DNA from: Mesostigma viride
Lineage: Eukaryota > Streptophyta > Mesostigmatophyceae > Mesostigmatales > Mesostigmataceae
Assembly: GCA_009746045.1 (NCBI GenBank)
Contig: RPFO01000130.1
Span: 1-64,000, forward strand
Length of the DNA: 64,000 nucleotides
Reading direction: 5' to 3'
Positions 1 through 12,574 of this stretch are shown one piece after another. The translations under genes and the position numbers were made by a program. Each line of letters opens with the position of its first letter. Within the stretch, counting starts at the first letter, position 1. The notes under the pieces are model-generated. The model ran no database searches. It had not been told where the DNA came from and was given only the letters and a program-made list of their open reading frames with translations.

Positions 1-3000
1 GAGTTGAGGGGGAGAGGGTAGAGGGGGAAGAGCGGGGAGAGGGTGAGAGGGGAGAGGAGGAGAGAGAGGGGAGAGGGGAGAGGGAGAGGGGAGAGGGGGA
101 GAGGGGGAGAGGGGGAAGGGGAGAGGGGGAGAGGGGAGAGGGAGGGGGAGAGGGGAGAGGGAGAGGGGGAGAGGGGGAGAGGGGAGAGGGGAGAGGGGGA
201 GGAGAGGGGGAGAGGGGGAGAGGGGGAGGGGGAGAGGGGAGAGGGGAGAGGGGAGAGGGGAGAGGGGGAGAGGGGAGAGGGGGAGGGAGAGGGAGAGGGG
301 GAGAGGGGAGAGGGAGAGGGGAGAGGGGGAGAGGGGGAGAGGGGGAGAGGGAGAGGGGGAGAGGGGAGAGGGGAGAGGGGGAGAGGGGAGAGGGGAGAGG
401 GGGAGAGGGGAGAGGGGGAGAGGGGAGAGGGGAGAGGGGGAGAGGGAGAGGGGGAGAGGGGGAGAGGGGGAGAGGGGAGGGGAGAGGGGAGAGGGGGAGA
501 GGGGAGAGGGGGAGAGGGGGAGGGAGAGGGGGAGAGGGGGAGAGGGGGGAGAGGGGGAGAGGGGAGAGGGGAGAGGGAGAGGGGAGAGGGGAGAGGGGGA
601 GAGGGAGAGGGGAGAGGGGAGAGGGGTTTGAGGGGGAGTTTGAGGGGAGAGGGGAGTTTGAGGGGGAGTTTGAGGGGAGAGGGGAGTTTGAGGGGAGTTT
701 GAGGGGGAGAGGGGAGTTTGAGGGGGAGAGGGGGAGAGGGGGAGTTTGAGGGGGAGAGGGGGAGTTTGAGGGGGAGAGGGGAAGTTTGAGGGGGAGGGGA
801 GTTTGAGGGGAGGGGGAGAGGGGGAGAGGGGGAGAGGGGGAGAGGGAGAGGGGAGAGGGGGAGAGGGGGAGAGGGGAGAGGGGAGAGGGCGAGGGGGCGA
901 GGGCGAGGGGGAGAGGGGAGAGGGGGAGAGGGGAGAGGGGAGAGGGGAGAGGGGAGTTTGAGGGGGAGAGGGGGAGAGGGGGAGTTTGAGGGGAGAGGGG
1001 GAGAGGGGAGTTTGAGGGGGAGAGGGGGAGAGGGGAGAGGGGAGAGGGGAGAGGGGGAGAGGGGGAGAGGGGAGAGGGGAGAGGGGAGAGGGGAGAGGGG
1101 AGAGAGGGGAGAGGGGGAGAGGGGGAGAGGGGAGAGGGGAGAGGGGGAGAGGGGAGAGGGGGAGAGGGGAGAGGGGAGAGGGAGAGGGGAGAGGGAGAGG
1201 GGGGAGAGGGGGAGAGGGGAGAGGGGGAGAGGGGAGAGGGGAGAGGGGGAGAGGGGAGAGGGGGAGAGGGGAGAGGGGGAGAGGGGGGGGAGAGGGGGAG
1301 AGGGAGAGGGGAGAGGGGGAGAGGGGAGAGAGGGGAGTTTGAGGGGGAGTTTGAGGGGAGAGGGGGAGTTTGAGGGGAGTTTGAGGGGGAGAGGGGAGTT
1401 TGAGGGGGAGTTTGAGGGGGAGAGGGGGAGTTTGAGGGGGAGAGGGGGAGAGGGGAGTTTGAGGGGAGAGGGGGAGTTTGAGGGGGAGAGGGGAAGTTTG
1501 AGGGGGAGAGGGGGAGTTTGAGGGGAGAGGGGAGAGGGGAGAGGGGAGAGAGGGGAGAGGGGAGAGGGGAGAGGGGAGAGGGGGGAGGGGGAGAGGGCGA
1601 GGGGCGAGGGGCGAGGGAGAGGGGAGAGGGGGAGAGGGGAGAGGGGAGAGGGGAGAGGGGGAGTTTGAGGGGAGAGGGGAGAGGGGGAGTTTGAGGGGAG
1701 AGGGGAGAGGGGAGTTTGAGGGGAGAGGGGAGAGGGGAGAGGGGGAGAGGGAGAGGGGAGAGGGAGAGGGGAGAGGGAGAGGGGAGAGGGGAGAGGGGGA
1801 GAGGGGAGAGAGGGGAGAGGGGAGTCTGAGGGGAGAGGGGAGTCTGAGGGAGAGGGGGAGAGGGGAGAGGGGAGAGAGGGGAGAGGGGGAGAGGGGGAGA
1901 GGGGAGAGGGGGAGAGGGGGAGAGGGGAGAGGGGAGAGGGGGAGAGGGGGAGAGGGGAGAGGGGAGAGGGGAGAGGGGAGAGGGGGAGAGGGGAGAGGGA
2001 GAGGGGAGAGGGGGAGAGGGAGAGGGGAGAGGGGAGAGGGAGAGAGGGAGAGGGGAGAGGGGGAGAGGGGGAGAGGGGAGAGAGGGGAGAGGGGGAGAGG
2101 GGAGAGGGGAGAGGGGAGAGGGGGAGAGGGGGAGAGGGGAGAGAGGGGAGAGGGGGAGAGGGGAGAGGGGGAGAGGGGGAGAGGGGGAGAGGGGAGAGGG
2201 GGAGAGGGGAGAGGGGGAGAGGGGAGAGGGGAGAGGGGAGAGGGGAGTCTGAGGGGGAGAGGGGGAGAGGGGAGAGGGGGAGAGGGGGAGTCTGAGGGGA
2301 GAGGGGGAGTCTGAGGGGGAGAGGGGAGTCTGAGGGGGAGAGGGGGAGTCTGAGGGGAGAGGGGGAGTCTGAGGGGGAGAGGGGAGTCTGAGGGGGAGAG
2401 GGGAGTCTGAGGGGGAGAGGGGGAGTCTGAGGGGGAGAGGGGAGTCTGAGGGGGAGAGGGGAGTCTGAGGGGAGAGGGGGAGTCTGAGGGGGAGAGGGGA
2501 GTCTGAGGGGAGAGGGGGAGTCTGAGGGGGAGAGGGGAGTCTGAGGGGAGAGGGGAGTCTGAGGGGAGAGGGGGAGTCTGAGGGGGAGAGGGGGAGTCTG
2601 GGGGAGAGGGGGAGTCTGAGGGGGAGAGGGGAGTCTGAGGGGGAGAGGGGGAGTCTGAGGGGAGAGGGGGAGTCTGAGGGGAGAGAGGGGAGAGGGGAGA
2701 GGGGGAGTCTGAGGGGAGAGGGGGAGAGGGGGGGAGAGGGGAGGGGGGGGAGAGGGGGAGAGGGGTAGGAGAGGGGGAGAGGGGGGGAGAGGGGGGGAGA
2801 GGGGTCCGAGAGGGGAGAGGGGTCCGAGAGGGGGAGAGGGGTCCGAGAGGGGAGAGGGGTCGGAGAGGGGAGAGGGGTCCGAGAGGGGGAGAGGGGTCCG
2901 AGAGGGGAGAGGGGTCGGAGAGGGGGTAGGGGTCGGAGAGGGGAGAGGGGAGAGGGGAGAGGGGAGAGGGGAGAGGGGTCCGAGAGGGGGAGAGGGGCAG

Positions 3001-3290
3001 AGGGGCAGAGGGGATAGGGGGAGAGGGGTCCGAGAGGGGAGAGGGGTCCGAGAGGGGGAGAGGGGGAGAGGGGAGAGGGGTCCGAGAGGGGGAGAGGGGT
3101 CCGAGCGGGGGAGCTCGAGGGGGAGGGGGAGAGGGGGAGAGGGGGAGAGGGGAGAGGGGAGAGGGGAGAGGGGAGAGGGGGAGAGGGGGAGTCTGAGCGG
3201 GAGAGGGGGAGAGGGGGAGTCTGAGGGGGAGAGGGGAAGAGCTAGGGGGAGAGGGGGAGAGGGAGAGAGGGAGAGAGGGGGAGAGAGAGT
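1..3290 (+). repeat. Purine-strand satellite, GGGGAGA-type
   Basis: Nearly pure G/A on the plus strand, built from alternating GGGGAGA, GGGGGAGA and GGGAGA units. Seven-base interruptions are scattered in it and change along the array: GTTTGAG from about 620 to 1720, GTCTGAG from about 1824 to 2720, GTCCGAG from about 2806 to 3110, then GTCTGAG again near 3190-3226. Long open frames here (Glu/Gly/Arg only) are composition artefacts, because the unit cannot make stop codons. The array reaches the left window edge, so its full length is unknown. It is not a telomere repeat. Confidence 0.95.
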
Positions 3291-3354
3291 CCAGCCGCCA
3301 TGCAGGACCCGAGGCCCACTGGCGCGACGCTAAGACCTGTACAGTTGGTGACTG

Positions 3355-3835
3355 TTGAGGATCGTTGGCTATTTTGGTCTGAAGGGGCCGTGGTGTGGCG
3401 AATATTTTCGGCGGAAAAAAAATCGCGGTACCAGCCGTTCCGTGAAAAGTTGGTGCGCGTACGTCCTGTGGAATCGGCAGTGGCGACTGCGTTTAGGTGA
3501 AACTAGCAATATTTTAGAGAGAGAGAGAGAAATGCAAACCAAATGCTCGAATGGTTAACCAGGCGATGAGTTATCGATGTTGGATTTCGGCGGAAAGTAT
3601 GTATACGGGCTTACAATATCGAGGGCCGCTTCTTTTTTATGCCATCGGCATAGGGGTATGTAATCTGAATTTTTTGGTCGCTCGGAATAAACTAGAATTC
3701 ATGATAGCGGTAGCAACTTTTTGTTTTTGGGGCGGGTTCTGCCCGCGAATAAGGCGTTAATATCGGTAGCATCGAGTTTCAAACTGACCGGGTGCTTTAT
3801 GTTTATGTATGCCAAATGTACGGCCAGTTTCTGTA
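3355..3835 (-). mobile_element. Degraded inverted fragment of TIR family R
   Basis: Read on the minus strand, this stretch resembles the right end of family R at 7855-8184 and 22280-22592. Shared landmarks are a GAATAAA-CTAGAATTCAT-like block near 3684-3702, the GCGAATATTTTCGGCG motif near 3398 and the GTGAAAAG-TGGTGCGCG motif near 3442. It is too diverged to place its ends, and no coding frame is credible. Confidence 0.45.
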
Positions 3836-5249
3836 AGTATTTATTCAGCCCTAACTAGTAGTAATGCAGTACGTGTCTGACCTGCCCATGGAAGAACGGC
3901 AGTTATTGCGCGCCTTGGCGAGGGATTTAGGTTAGTAGTTGCGAACGTGACTGTATTTGCCATGAGTGCTAGTTAGATGAGATGCTTAGGCTCACACACG
4001 GATTTCCGGCCTGCGCGCCGCGTATTGCCTACTGCGGCTGAGCGGGACACCTCAGCATTGTACGGCAGTCCGTACGGTACTGAGGTGTCATGTGGACCGT
4101 TGTGCGGTTAGTGCCAGACTGTGCCTAGTCTCTAGCTCGACCCGCCAGATCCGGGTTCTCCGGGTCTGACGGGCCGAGTGTAGTTGATGCAGGTGACGTG
4201 GTCGCATGGAATTGCAGTGTACAGTTGTCCACTGGAAGACGCTGCAGTCGGCGTCGCCATAGGCCTGCATATAGGCGTAGCACTGGGGAGTGCCACCACA
4301 CTGAGCAGCTCTCACACCGAGTTCCATTCTGAGCCCGTCGAAGAATTATTGTCCATAATAATTCTCCATTTCCTTTCATTGAGTTGCTCATAGTCCATTC
4401 TCAACTGTGCTTTCCTCTACTCGAGCTCACTGTCAGCAAATTAGTAATATATAGAAAGAGCAAGGGCTCACCAAATACATCTTTCCAAAACCTACAGTAT
4501 GGTATGCTTTTAAGTTGGGCCTCGACTATTGTATATATGGCAATATGCTTCTATGAATCATGGTCCTTCATGTCACATCCTGGCTTGCATGGATGTGCAT
4601 GAGTAGAAACATGAAGTACATATACAACATATACAATTGTATGCGCCTTTGATGGTGGTGCGACAATGAAGAAAGGGACAAGTATGTGAAGGGAAATAGA
4701 TGTCAGATGTCATAGTCCTGAATGTTGCACTCTTGTGCTAAAAAGGTGGTGTAAGGGGGAGTTAAATAGTTTTAGCAGTATTGCTTTTTGTGCGTCCACA
4801 CTAAGTTGACGCACATCATGCGCAGGATGTGCGTCAAATTTAAGTAATAGCTAAAAGCTATTCAACTGGGGGTGGGTGGTGTACATAACATTTACGTTGG
4901 GTAAGTAAATTGATCATGCGGCTGGCCCGCACAAGCGATAACCAGGATGTGCTCTGGTAGTTGGGCTCAACCAAAGTCAGTCACCCTGATTTAAAAGGGC
5001 CAGCGCTGAATGCAGCAACGCATTCGTGAACCAGTCTATGTATCTTCTCATTTTAGTGTTCCTGTGCACAGGCGACGTTTGGGGCCATACCTTAGCAGCA
5101 AACAACAAGTTGTGTGGTTGACCCTTACATTTTGGAACCGAATTTCTTGTTTGTCCTTGGCATGTTGACACGCTGGCAGGTCCGCCGCCTCAACTGCAGG
5201 CACCACTGCCACCAACGCGCCCCCATGCGCCACCGCCGACAATGCCACC
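3836..5249. other. No gene recognised
   Basis: Mixed-composition DNA without a recognisable coding domain. Short open frames near 4088-4391 on both strands have no family features and overlap each other antisense. A bell-shaped palindromic motif (GGTGTC/GACACC-like) surrounds 4045-4090, where CGGACTGCCGTAC and GTACGGCAGTCCG meet. Nothing else stands out. Confidence 0.5.
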
Positions 5250-5400
5250 GCCCCCCCCCCCCCCCCCTCCCCCGTGCCCCCCCTACCCCCCCCCCCCCCC
5301 CCCCCCCCCACACCCCACACCCCCCACCCCTCCCACCCGCCCCACCCACCCTCTATCCTACCACCCAACCCGCCCCCTAATTCACCCCCACCTGCACCTC
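5250..5400. repeat. C-rich low-complexity tract
   Basis: Two poly-C runs (about 5250-5267 and 5286-5309) followed by C-rich CCCCACACC-like sequence. The proline-rich plus-strand frame and glycine-rich minus-strand frame here follow from composition. Another 16-C run followed by A8 lies at about 5799-5822. Confidence 0.9.
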
Positions 5401-5468
5401 CTCCGCCGATTGGTTTAGGTAAGTGTCTAAAATACATGATGCAAATGTTACGATGGAGCCAGCAATTA

Positions 5469-8184
5469 AGGTGAGGGTCCCATGCCAGCCCCCCTAAAAG
5501 CATGTCATGGAGTAACATGCAGGGCCGGCCTAGGGGTACCCAAGAGATGATTTTGGAGTGTAAATGGGATGTGTGGGGGTCCATCCCACCCCTTGTTGAG
5601 GGTTGTGTACACGATTATGCACCGGTATTGTGCTAAAAATAGCAAAAGACGCTATTTTCGACATATTTGGCCTAGGACAACGGGGGCATCATTTTGCATG
5701 TTTCAATTTATAGTCCAGCTAGTTCCCTGAGTTTGCGAAGTGTCCAGCTAATTGGCACCCCAAAATATGTAATCAGTATTCTGTTCTAAGTTCTGAATTC
5801 CCCCCCCCCCCCCCAAAAAAAAGGGTACTTTTTTGGGCTGGAAAAAGAGCCAATTTTGATCCGACTCAGCCAATTTTACCCCGACTGCCTTTGACAAATT
5901 AACAAATTAACAAATTAACAAAATTGTCACTTCAGTGACGCCGGCGGACTACCTGCGGACTGCTTGACGCGGAGTCGCCGGGCCACTTGTAATTCCGTGA
6001 CTTACCAAACTCGGGCTCTGTTGCTGCCGCGCCATTTTCAACTTCTTTTCGTCACATGGCTTGCGTTCATCGACAAGCATCGACGCTCATCGATGGTGCA
6101 ATCCGACGGCGGAGATTAAGTTTGCCACAGCACAGCACGACGCAAGGGCTCTTTTCCAATGATGTACAACGTGAGATGCAAAGCCCCGCGCATCGCTGAC
6201 CGGAAATTCCGTCCAACACCGTCGTATGTATAGTACATACTACCAGTCGACCGCATCTCTGCCTTTTAACCGTCTAATGCGCAATCGATCTAGAAAGTAG
6301 AAATGTCTCCGCGACACTTCCGCGACTTCCGTACTTTCCGTCAACCTTGACATGTTGTGGTATGTACAATACTACAATTAATTCACGCCAATATTAACTC
6401 GCCTCCAAAAATATATCTCGATAGGTGTGCACATGCCTCTTATTTATTTTCAAGGTACCTCTTAGTTGATCTTGGCCCCCGCCCTTCTCTAATTTGCTAA
6501 AAAAGAGCCAATTTTGATTCGACTGGAAAAAGTAAAATAAATTAATACACCACAACACAATACATAACACATCATTTGGCCCTGGGGAGATATAAACAAA
6601 TACTAGACATATTAGGCAAACATAATTCCGCAAAGTTTAAGCTCTTTCTGACTACAAACGTGGAAGTTATTATAGCGCTCAAGTGGCAGTTGGCCACCTG
6701 CGTAGGTCTACGAGCTAACGAAGGCAATAGTGAGTATTAAGGCACACTAACTGTCACTTTTTATGCCATCCAAATGACTCCAGACCATGCCCAATTCGAA
6801 CACAACGTACAAGGAGGTGGCTGGGCACCTCATACATGTGCCCTTGCCTTACATACCTTGGCATGAGCAACCTCATGGGTGTGTGCACAGCAACAATGCA
6901 GGTAGCTCTACGTGTCTAGCCAACACCTCTGAAGCATATTCTAGGTTTATGTTGTGAGCATCATACCAATACCAAGGTGTCCAATGCAATTAGACCCTAG
7001 AAAGCCATATCCACTGATGGCCCAACCAAGGGGAACAACAGATGTCCAGTCCACAGAGAACGCATACTTACCATAAGGGTTGTGTGCCAGGGCTTCTTAC
7101 CATGGTCACTTTGCCTTGCTAGCATATGACAGGGCTGTCCCATCATTCAGTGGGAGAGAGGCCAAGAAAAAAATGGTATTCCCTACCTACACGCAGTTCT
7201 GGACACCCAATGATGCAATATGCCCCTCAGAAATTGCCCACTATCGCCTTTCTTTCCAGGCCGCGCAATTGTTTGCCAAGAAACAACCTCAACCTTGTTC
7301 AAGCCTCTAAGCTCACACTGAAGCCGCTGCTAATAAAGAGTGCGTCAATATTCACTCAAAACTGAGTGTTTTAACCAAACTCAGGACTTCCAAGAAACCA
7401 CGCGACAAATCCAGGGCTGGCAACCTGCCAACAATGATGCCATGGCTCACCGTCCTAGCGATGCAAGGTAGATAAAATCACTGAAAGCTGCCAGGAATCT
7501 GGCGATGCGCATCACGGAATGGCAAGCTACCTGGCTCTAACTCCACGGAGAGAAGGCGAAAACTTGCGTTGACAACCCTGTAAAGAAGCGAAACATGTAC
7601 AGCCTGGCACGCTACGCACGGGATCGCACCACTACCGGCAATGTCCTTTGCCCACACTTGGCGCAAGAAAGACCAAGGTTCCTTCCATGGAAAGATGAGA
7701 CGCGCATCCGGCAAGCCAGTGGACAGTGTCTTACCTACAATGACGGAAATCTTGCAAAACCCCGGCGAGCTTTGTCAGGATTCATTTTTTAACAATGCAA
7801 ACGCATCCTTGACGCTAAGTGAAGCCCAAGGAACTTGACAATCACCGCCGCCAGCGTGCATTCTAATTTATTCCTCGCGACGACAATCTCGGATCGGACC
7901 CCCGTGGTGATGGACCTTATCAATAAAATAATCGACATTGCAATTAAATGCACACAAATGTAGCTCTGAAATAACATCTTAAACTCATCTTCTTTAAGAT
8001 TACTTGCAATTTCTCTGCATTCCGCATCATCGCTATCTTTGTCTAGTTTTGCCTGAAAGCCAACGCCATCCATGGCCACTGCTCCGCTAGGGGTGCACGC
8101 GCACCGTGAACCACTTTTCACCGTACGGACGGGTACGAGATTTCTTTGGCGCTGGCCAAAACAATCGCGCCGGGGCCGTCACCT
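5469..8184 (+). mobile_element. Family R copy 1: non-autonomous TIR element, TA target duplication
   Basis: The left end AGGTGAGGGTCCCATG at 5469 is preceded by TA (5467-5468). The right end GGCCGTCACCT finishes at 8184 and is followed by TA (8185-8186). The reverse complement of the right end, AGGTGACGGCCCC, matches the left end. The block 6680-8184 aligns with family R copy 2 on both sides of a LINE insertion. No transposase frame is visible, so I infer a non-autonomous element. A TA duplication is typical of Tc1/mariner-like elements and a few other superfamilies; the superfamily is not established. Sequence 5650-6680 has no clear match elsewhere in the window. Confidence 0.65.
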
Positions 8185-8623
8185 TACAGTAGTCGTCCCT
8201 CGCCAATTAATCAATTAACAAAAGTCTTTTTTCCTACAATGTACAATTTAACCCTTCAACTGTGTCAACTCAAACCACGAGAACGGACTGAGTTTGGGTA
8301 TCTTTGTGCGCCTGAGAGTAACTAGCCAAATAACATTTTCTGGCCCACCCTTGGAACCAAGCATGCTTTTATATCAAATAATGTTTGGGAAATTTGGTTG
8401 GTCACATATCCATGCCCTACACCTGCTAAAAATAGCACCCCCCTCAGGGGGGTACAGTGCACATGGGGTTGGAGACATATATAATGCATTATCGACCATT
8501 TACACAAATCAGTTGGCCCTGGCCTTTTAAAGGCAGTTGATTATATAATCATAGACATGCCATCAATGCATTCAATAAATGAAATGTCACAAAACTGTGA
8601 ACGCTAGCTACAAAATGGCCAAA

Positions 8624-8657
8624 GCCAGCTGGCACCGTTATAACGGTGCCAGCTGGC
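8624..8657. repeat. Perfect 34-bp palindrome
   Basis: Each arm reads GCCAGCTGGCACCGTTA and the two arms meet without a spacer at 8640/8641. Each arm also contains the smaller palindrome GCCAGCTGGC. It could extrude a cruciform. It lies between regions without genes, so no function is assigned. Confidence 0.9.
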
Positions 8658-10277
8658 AGGGGTATAAATGGTAGCATAACAACACAAAACTTTATTCCAA
8701 TTGGCATGAAACAACAAGGGATGCCCAAATGGGCATAATGCACCATACCCAGGTGATAAAACAAGAGACCATGCCATATAACACATGCCAACATGCCACA
8801 AGGGGCCAAAATGGCACTAGCGCGCGCGGTATATATTGCGCATGACTAGCCAAGGGTGTAGCTAACTGTCAATTAGGCTACCTGGCTAGCTGTATGCCAA
8901 ACTACAGATCGCGCTTCTGGGTGCGCAGATACTGCCTCCTACGAGGCCCTGTCAGCTGGGTGCCAGCTGCCAGCATGCGGGTCGTGCGGCCATTGGCCTC
9001 AGCCCACACGCGGCCAGCCGGGCTGCGGGCTGACAGGGGCTGCATGGCACGCTGGCGGCGGGCGTCGTCGTCGAGGCCAGCCACTGGCCCAGCGTGGAAC
9101 CTGAGATAAGCCAGCATATAAGACACAAGACCATGTTAAAAAATTGGTGAAAGGCTCATTAATCAAGGCCTCAAGCGCGCGTCAAAGGGGTGGCAAGGAG
9201 CTACATCACTAACGCACCCAATGAATGACAAAACACCTCCACGTTCTTTGCAACAATAAAGAAAACAAAAGGAACAAGTTGGTAATGCTTCCATGCAGAC
9301 AGGTATTGGGCATCTCCATGTTTGTCACATGCCATGGATGCAAAATAAGGAGGTGGGCGTTGGCCAGCAAAACAAGAAGCCATGCCTAAAACTGGTCAGA
9401 AAAGAACTTTTCTCGGGATGTTTGAGCCAGGAAAAGCACTGGGTAATCACATTTACCATATTACTAACCAATACCAACCGTTATCACGCTATTTCCGTTG
9501 CAGCCTCAGCTAACAGCGACCAAACATGGTCTAAAATCTGCTTGACCTGATGGTATTCCACAACCATGACAAGCCGATGCGTAGAGGCAGCAAAACAACA
9601 AAATGACAATCACAAGCCCTCGATTATAACCCTGATATTAGTTAGAAACAATAATACAACCATATACGGTTAACGGAACACGCTAGGAGGCTAGAACGTA
9701 CCAGGTCGGAACAGCAGATTACCTTTCCTGCGGGAGCCAGAACGCCCGATTCATGGACGTAGCCTCGAGCCTTTCCTGGCTGCCAGTTCTAGCAAATCTG
9801 GTTGGGAACAACGTCAAACGTTTATCCATGCGCAAATATCTCGAAAATTTCCGCCTAGCAACATGCAGCACTCGCACTGTCACCGCCTGGCCGCTAACAT
9901 GATTTGCTGCGCCTACCAGCACCCCGAGACCCATCTACGCATCTTCAAACGTTCCATGGCTAGGGGTATAACGTTTTTATGACTTAAAAATCATGCCTAC
10001 AAATTTTGAGTCCATTATGTCAAGCTATTCTCTCGTACCAGTCAGTTGTGTGCACCGCCATAGCCGTGCGCGTCAATATTTTTCATGCACGTCGGTCCCG
10101 TTGGACCATGGTACCCCCCTAACTTTGCTCAAGCATATCTCCCTGGCCAGGTGTCCAAAGTACGGTCTGAAGTGCTCTACGGAAAGCTGACGTCTAGATC
10201 TTTCAATCCCGCCAGGTGGCACCATCAAATTATTTTTGGCGCGGCGCCTGCAAGGCGCACAAACTCAGTCCGTTAGA

Positions 10278-10302
10278 GTGGCGCCAGTTCAACTGGCGCC
10301 AC
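10278..10302. repeat. 25-bp hairpin inside a longer imperfect inverted repeat
   Basis: The arms GTGGCGCCAGTT and AACTGGCGCCAC are separated by a single C. Outside them, CTCAGTCCGTT on the left and AACGGACTCAG on the right extend the inverted repeat with one mismatch. It resembles the terminus of an unrecognised element; no coding link is seen. Confidence 0.85.
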
Positions 10303-10330
10303 GAAAACGGACTCAGTACAGTTTAAGGGT

Positions 10331-12008
10331 TAAGTGCAAGTGTTCTTTGTCAGAAATTTCATTGGACGAATGCTCATTGGACGACTTTATTTCAGGGGCA
10401 ATGGTGAAGACGAATTTCTTCATTTCATAGTTAGCAATACAAACCGAACGGTCGCTACCGCCAAAAGCATGGTGCTGTTCCCGGGTGGGACCAAATCGTC
10501 CATAGCCACATGGCTTGGACCGGTAAGGTGAGTGCAGCGTATCTTGTGCACAACTTCCTTATTGATCACCACAGACATTACAAGTGGCGGCGGTGATCAC
10601 TAGCAACCGTCAGATCTATTGCAACATCATCTACATCTGTGTAGATGTCGCTGTGCACAATTCCGTCAATTAATAAGATACGTCAATCACACATTTACCA
10701 GCATTCCAGCAATTAAGCAAAAGGTGGCGCAGGCATGCGTAACTTTACAGTCAACTTAGTGCAGTGCGCATCAGTGGTGGGTCGTACGTTAACAAGGGTA
10801 AACTCGCCACTCTATTCTGCACGAAACATCTGACAGCATAATGTACAAATCACCATGAAATATGTTACGTACGATTACGTACCGATATTGTAGAAACGGC
10901 ACCTAGAGCACACAAAGTATTGTGCCGATTATTAGATTTAAGCGTCAGGAGCCAGGAAAATTATTTATCACGTCAATATGGTGTGGCTTTCCATGGCTAC
11001 CTCAAGGTAGCGTGAACATTGGTAATTATGGTGGGTGAGTGGTGGCGGCGGCCCTGGTATGCTCATGGGCCGACAATGCGTCAATAAGGACAACTTGTTA
11101 CATATGTTGGAAGTACATTGTGCATGATCATGCATGACTCTGTACGGCATGGTATGACATGCACATGATACAAAACGATAATCTGGTGAAGACAGTGACC
11201 AACGGTCCTAGTGCCATTTTACAACTTGGCACATAGTCATAGTAGACAAATCCCACTTAGGTACAGCCTGCTATATCCGCGCATTAATTACTATCTAATA
11301 ATTTGTTAATTTGGGCTTGAATACAAATGCCCGTATGATAGATTTCTTCACAGTCAGCATAATGGGCATATTCAAGACAGGATTCTTGACAGGTTCATCC
11401 CCAGACTTGTATACGATCGACTGGCATCTACGTATAAAGCCACAATCAGGGACCATTATAAAGCCATGACTGGTGTAAATGATGTCTGCAAAATCACCAC
11501 CACAAAGGAGCTTCCCATGCCCTATACATAAGCTTGGAAAACTGGACATTCCTCTAGATGGCAATTGGAGCGGCAGCCACACATCAAAACTGGTGAAACA
11601 CGTACAATGTATAGAGAGTCTAAATCCCAGAACCCAGCATGACTGGGCCTGCAGGTACGTTACTATGGGAGAAAAGGTGCATGCATGCGTGCATGCCCAT
11701 CTCATGCCACCGAACATCAACCGTACCACCTGTGACAGGTGTATGCCTAAACAAAATGGGCGAAACCACTTCAACCTCAAGAAGAGTGGCGGCTTATAAT
11801 AATTACACTGTCATGACAATTAAAGCAGTGCCAAAGGCTGCAAAGAAAGGACGCTTCGCATCTGAATGAATACTAACTGTCCTATTGCAAGGTCACCCTA
11901 CTACACTGGTGTGCCGTTCCCTGCACCCAGGTTTAGAACCTTTCATCTGCCTTGACAGTGTCAGACCAGTAAGCAATGGTGTTGCACACTAATATGTATA
12001 TTTGCTAA
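10331..12008. other. No gene recognised
   Basis: Ordinary mixed sequence. The longest frame (11295-11780 minus, 161 codons) overlaps an antisense 106-codon frame and shows no domain, signal peptide or repeat that I recognise. A short alternating GCATGCATGCGTGCATGC tract is at about 11680-11697. I see no gene. Confidence 0.5.
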
Positions 12009-12565
12009 TTGTTGAGCTTCGCTCATTTTAATATATATGACGCGTGGACGGGCTCAAAGGGGACCGACCTGCCGTAGGTAGCGTAAGACTAGCGCTTGTC
12101 ACGAGGGTACTGCACCGGCCGGCCCTTTTTGTGCCGAGGCTGAGTGTGGTTCCGGAGTGCAGGCCTAGGTAGCTTCTAACGTACGTCACTAGACCTTGTT
12201 ACCTGCGCTAGCCGCCAGGCGTGGCGCAAATGTGATGCCAGGGCAGTCAGTACACCTTGTACCTGCGCCAGCCGGCAGGCCTGCGTGGCGCAATGTGAAT
12301 GAGAGTCAGTACTTCTAAAGAGTGGTGTAGGGGACGTAGGGAGGCCTCTTTTCAGCTTGAATCGCAACTTTATCCCAGCATTTGCTGGCAAGGTCGGCTG
12401 GCCGCTATGGCGGCTGCGCTGAATGTAAGACAATGCTATCGGCCTCTCCGGGCGTGGAACTGAGGCCTGGAATATGTAAATTTCTTTATGTTCTCCACCA
12501 ACCGTTACAGGCCACGGTAATGGTTGTTGGGTGGGGGGCTCTACGATTTGAGTAAAAGGGGGGCT
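12009..12565 (+). mobile_element. Family S copy 1 (3'-truncated)
   Basis: Starts with GTTGAGCTTCGCTCATTTT and continues with GACGCGTGGACGGGCTCAAA, as in the copies at 16193, 26850, 55544 and 57121. It stops after the GGGGGGCTCTACGATTTGAG block, which otherwise is found only in the 55544 copy. The 3' part carrying the polyadenylation-like AATAAA is missing. No coding capacity is seen. Confidence 0.75.
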
Positions 12566-12574
12566 GTACATAGT

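Larger units (their letters stand above)
8185..10330. other. Gene-free repeat-derived region with palindromes
   Basis: No domain-bearing open frame is seen. A GGACTGAGTTTGGG-type motif near 8285 recurs as CGGACTCAGTACAG near 10309, each next to TTTAACCC/GGGTTAA, which suggests that this interval was itself an inserted element with inverted ends. Two strong palindromes lie in it (8624-8657 and 10278-10302). GC-rich sequence at 8930-9090 carries short antisense-overlapping frames of no recognisable family. Confidence 0.4.

Noticed and set aside
43-2314. Three long Glu/Gly/Arg open frames
   Set aside because: They are the translation of a purine satellite that cannot form stop codons; no coding signal.
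1-3290. Telomere or subtelomere repeat
   Set aside because: Units are GGGGAGA-type with variable spacing, not TTAGGG or TTTAGGG.
5048-5584. Proline-rich (plus) and glycine-rich (minus) frames
   Set aside because: They lie on poly-C tracts and have no domain outside the tract.
11295-11780. 161-codon minus-strand frame as a gene
   Set aside because: Overlaps a 106-codon antisense frame, shows no domain, and its composition is like the surroundings.
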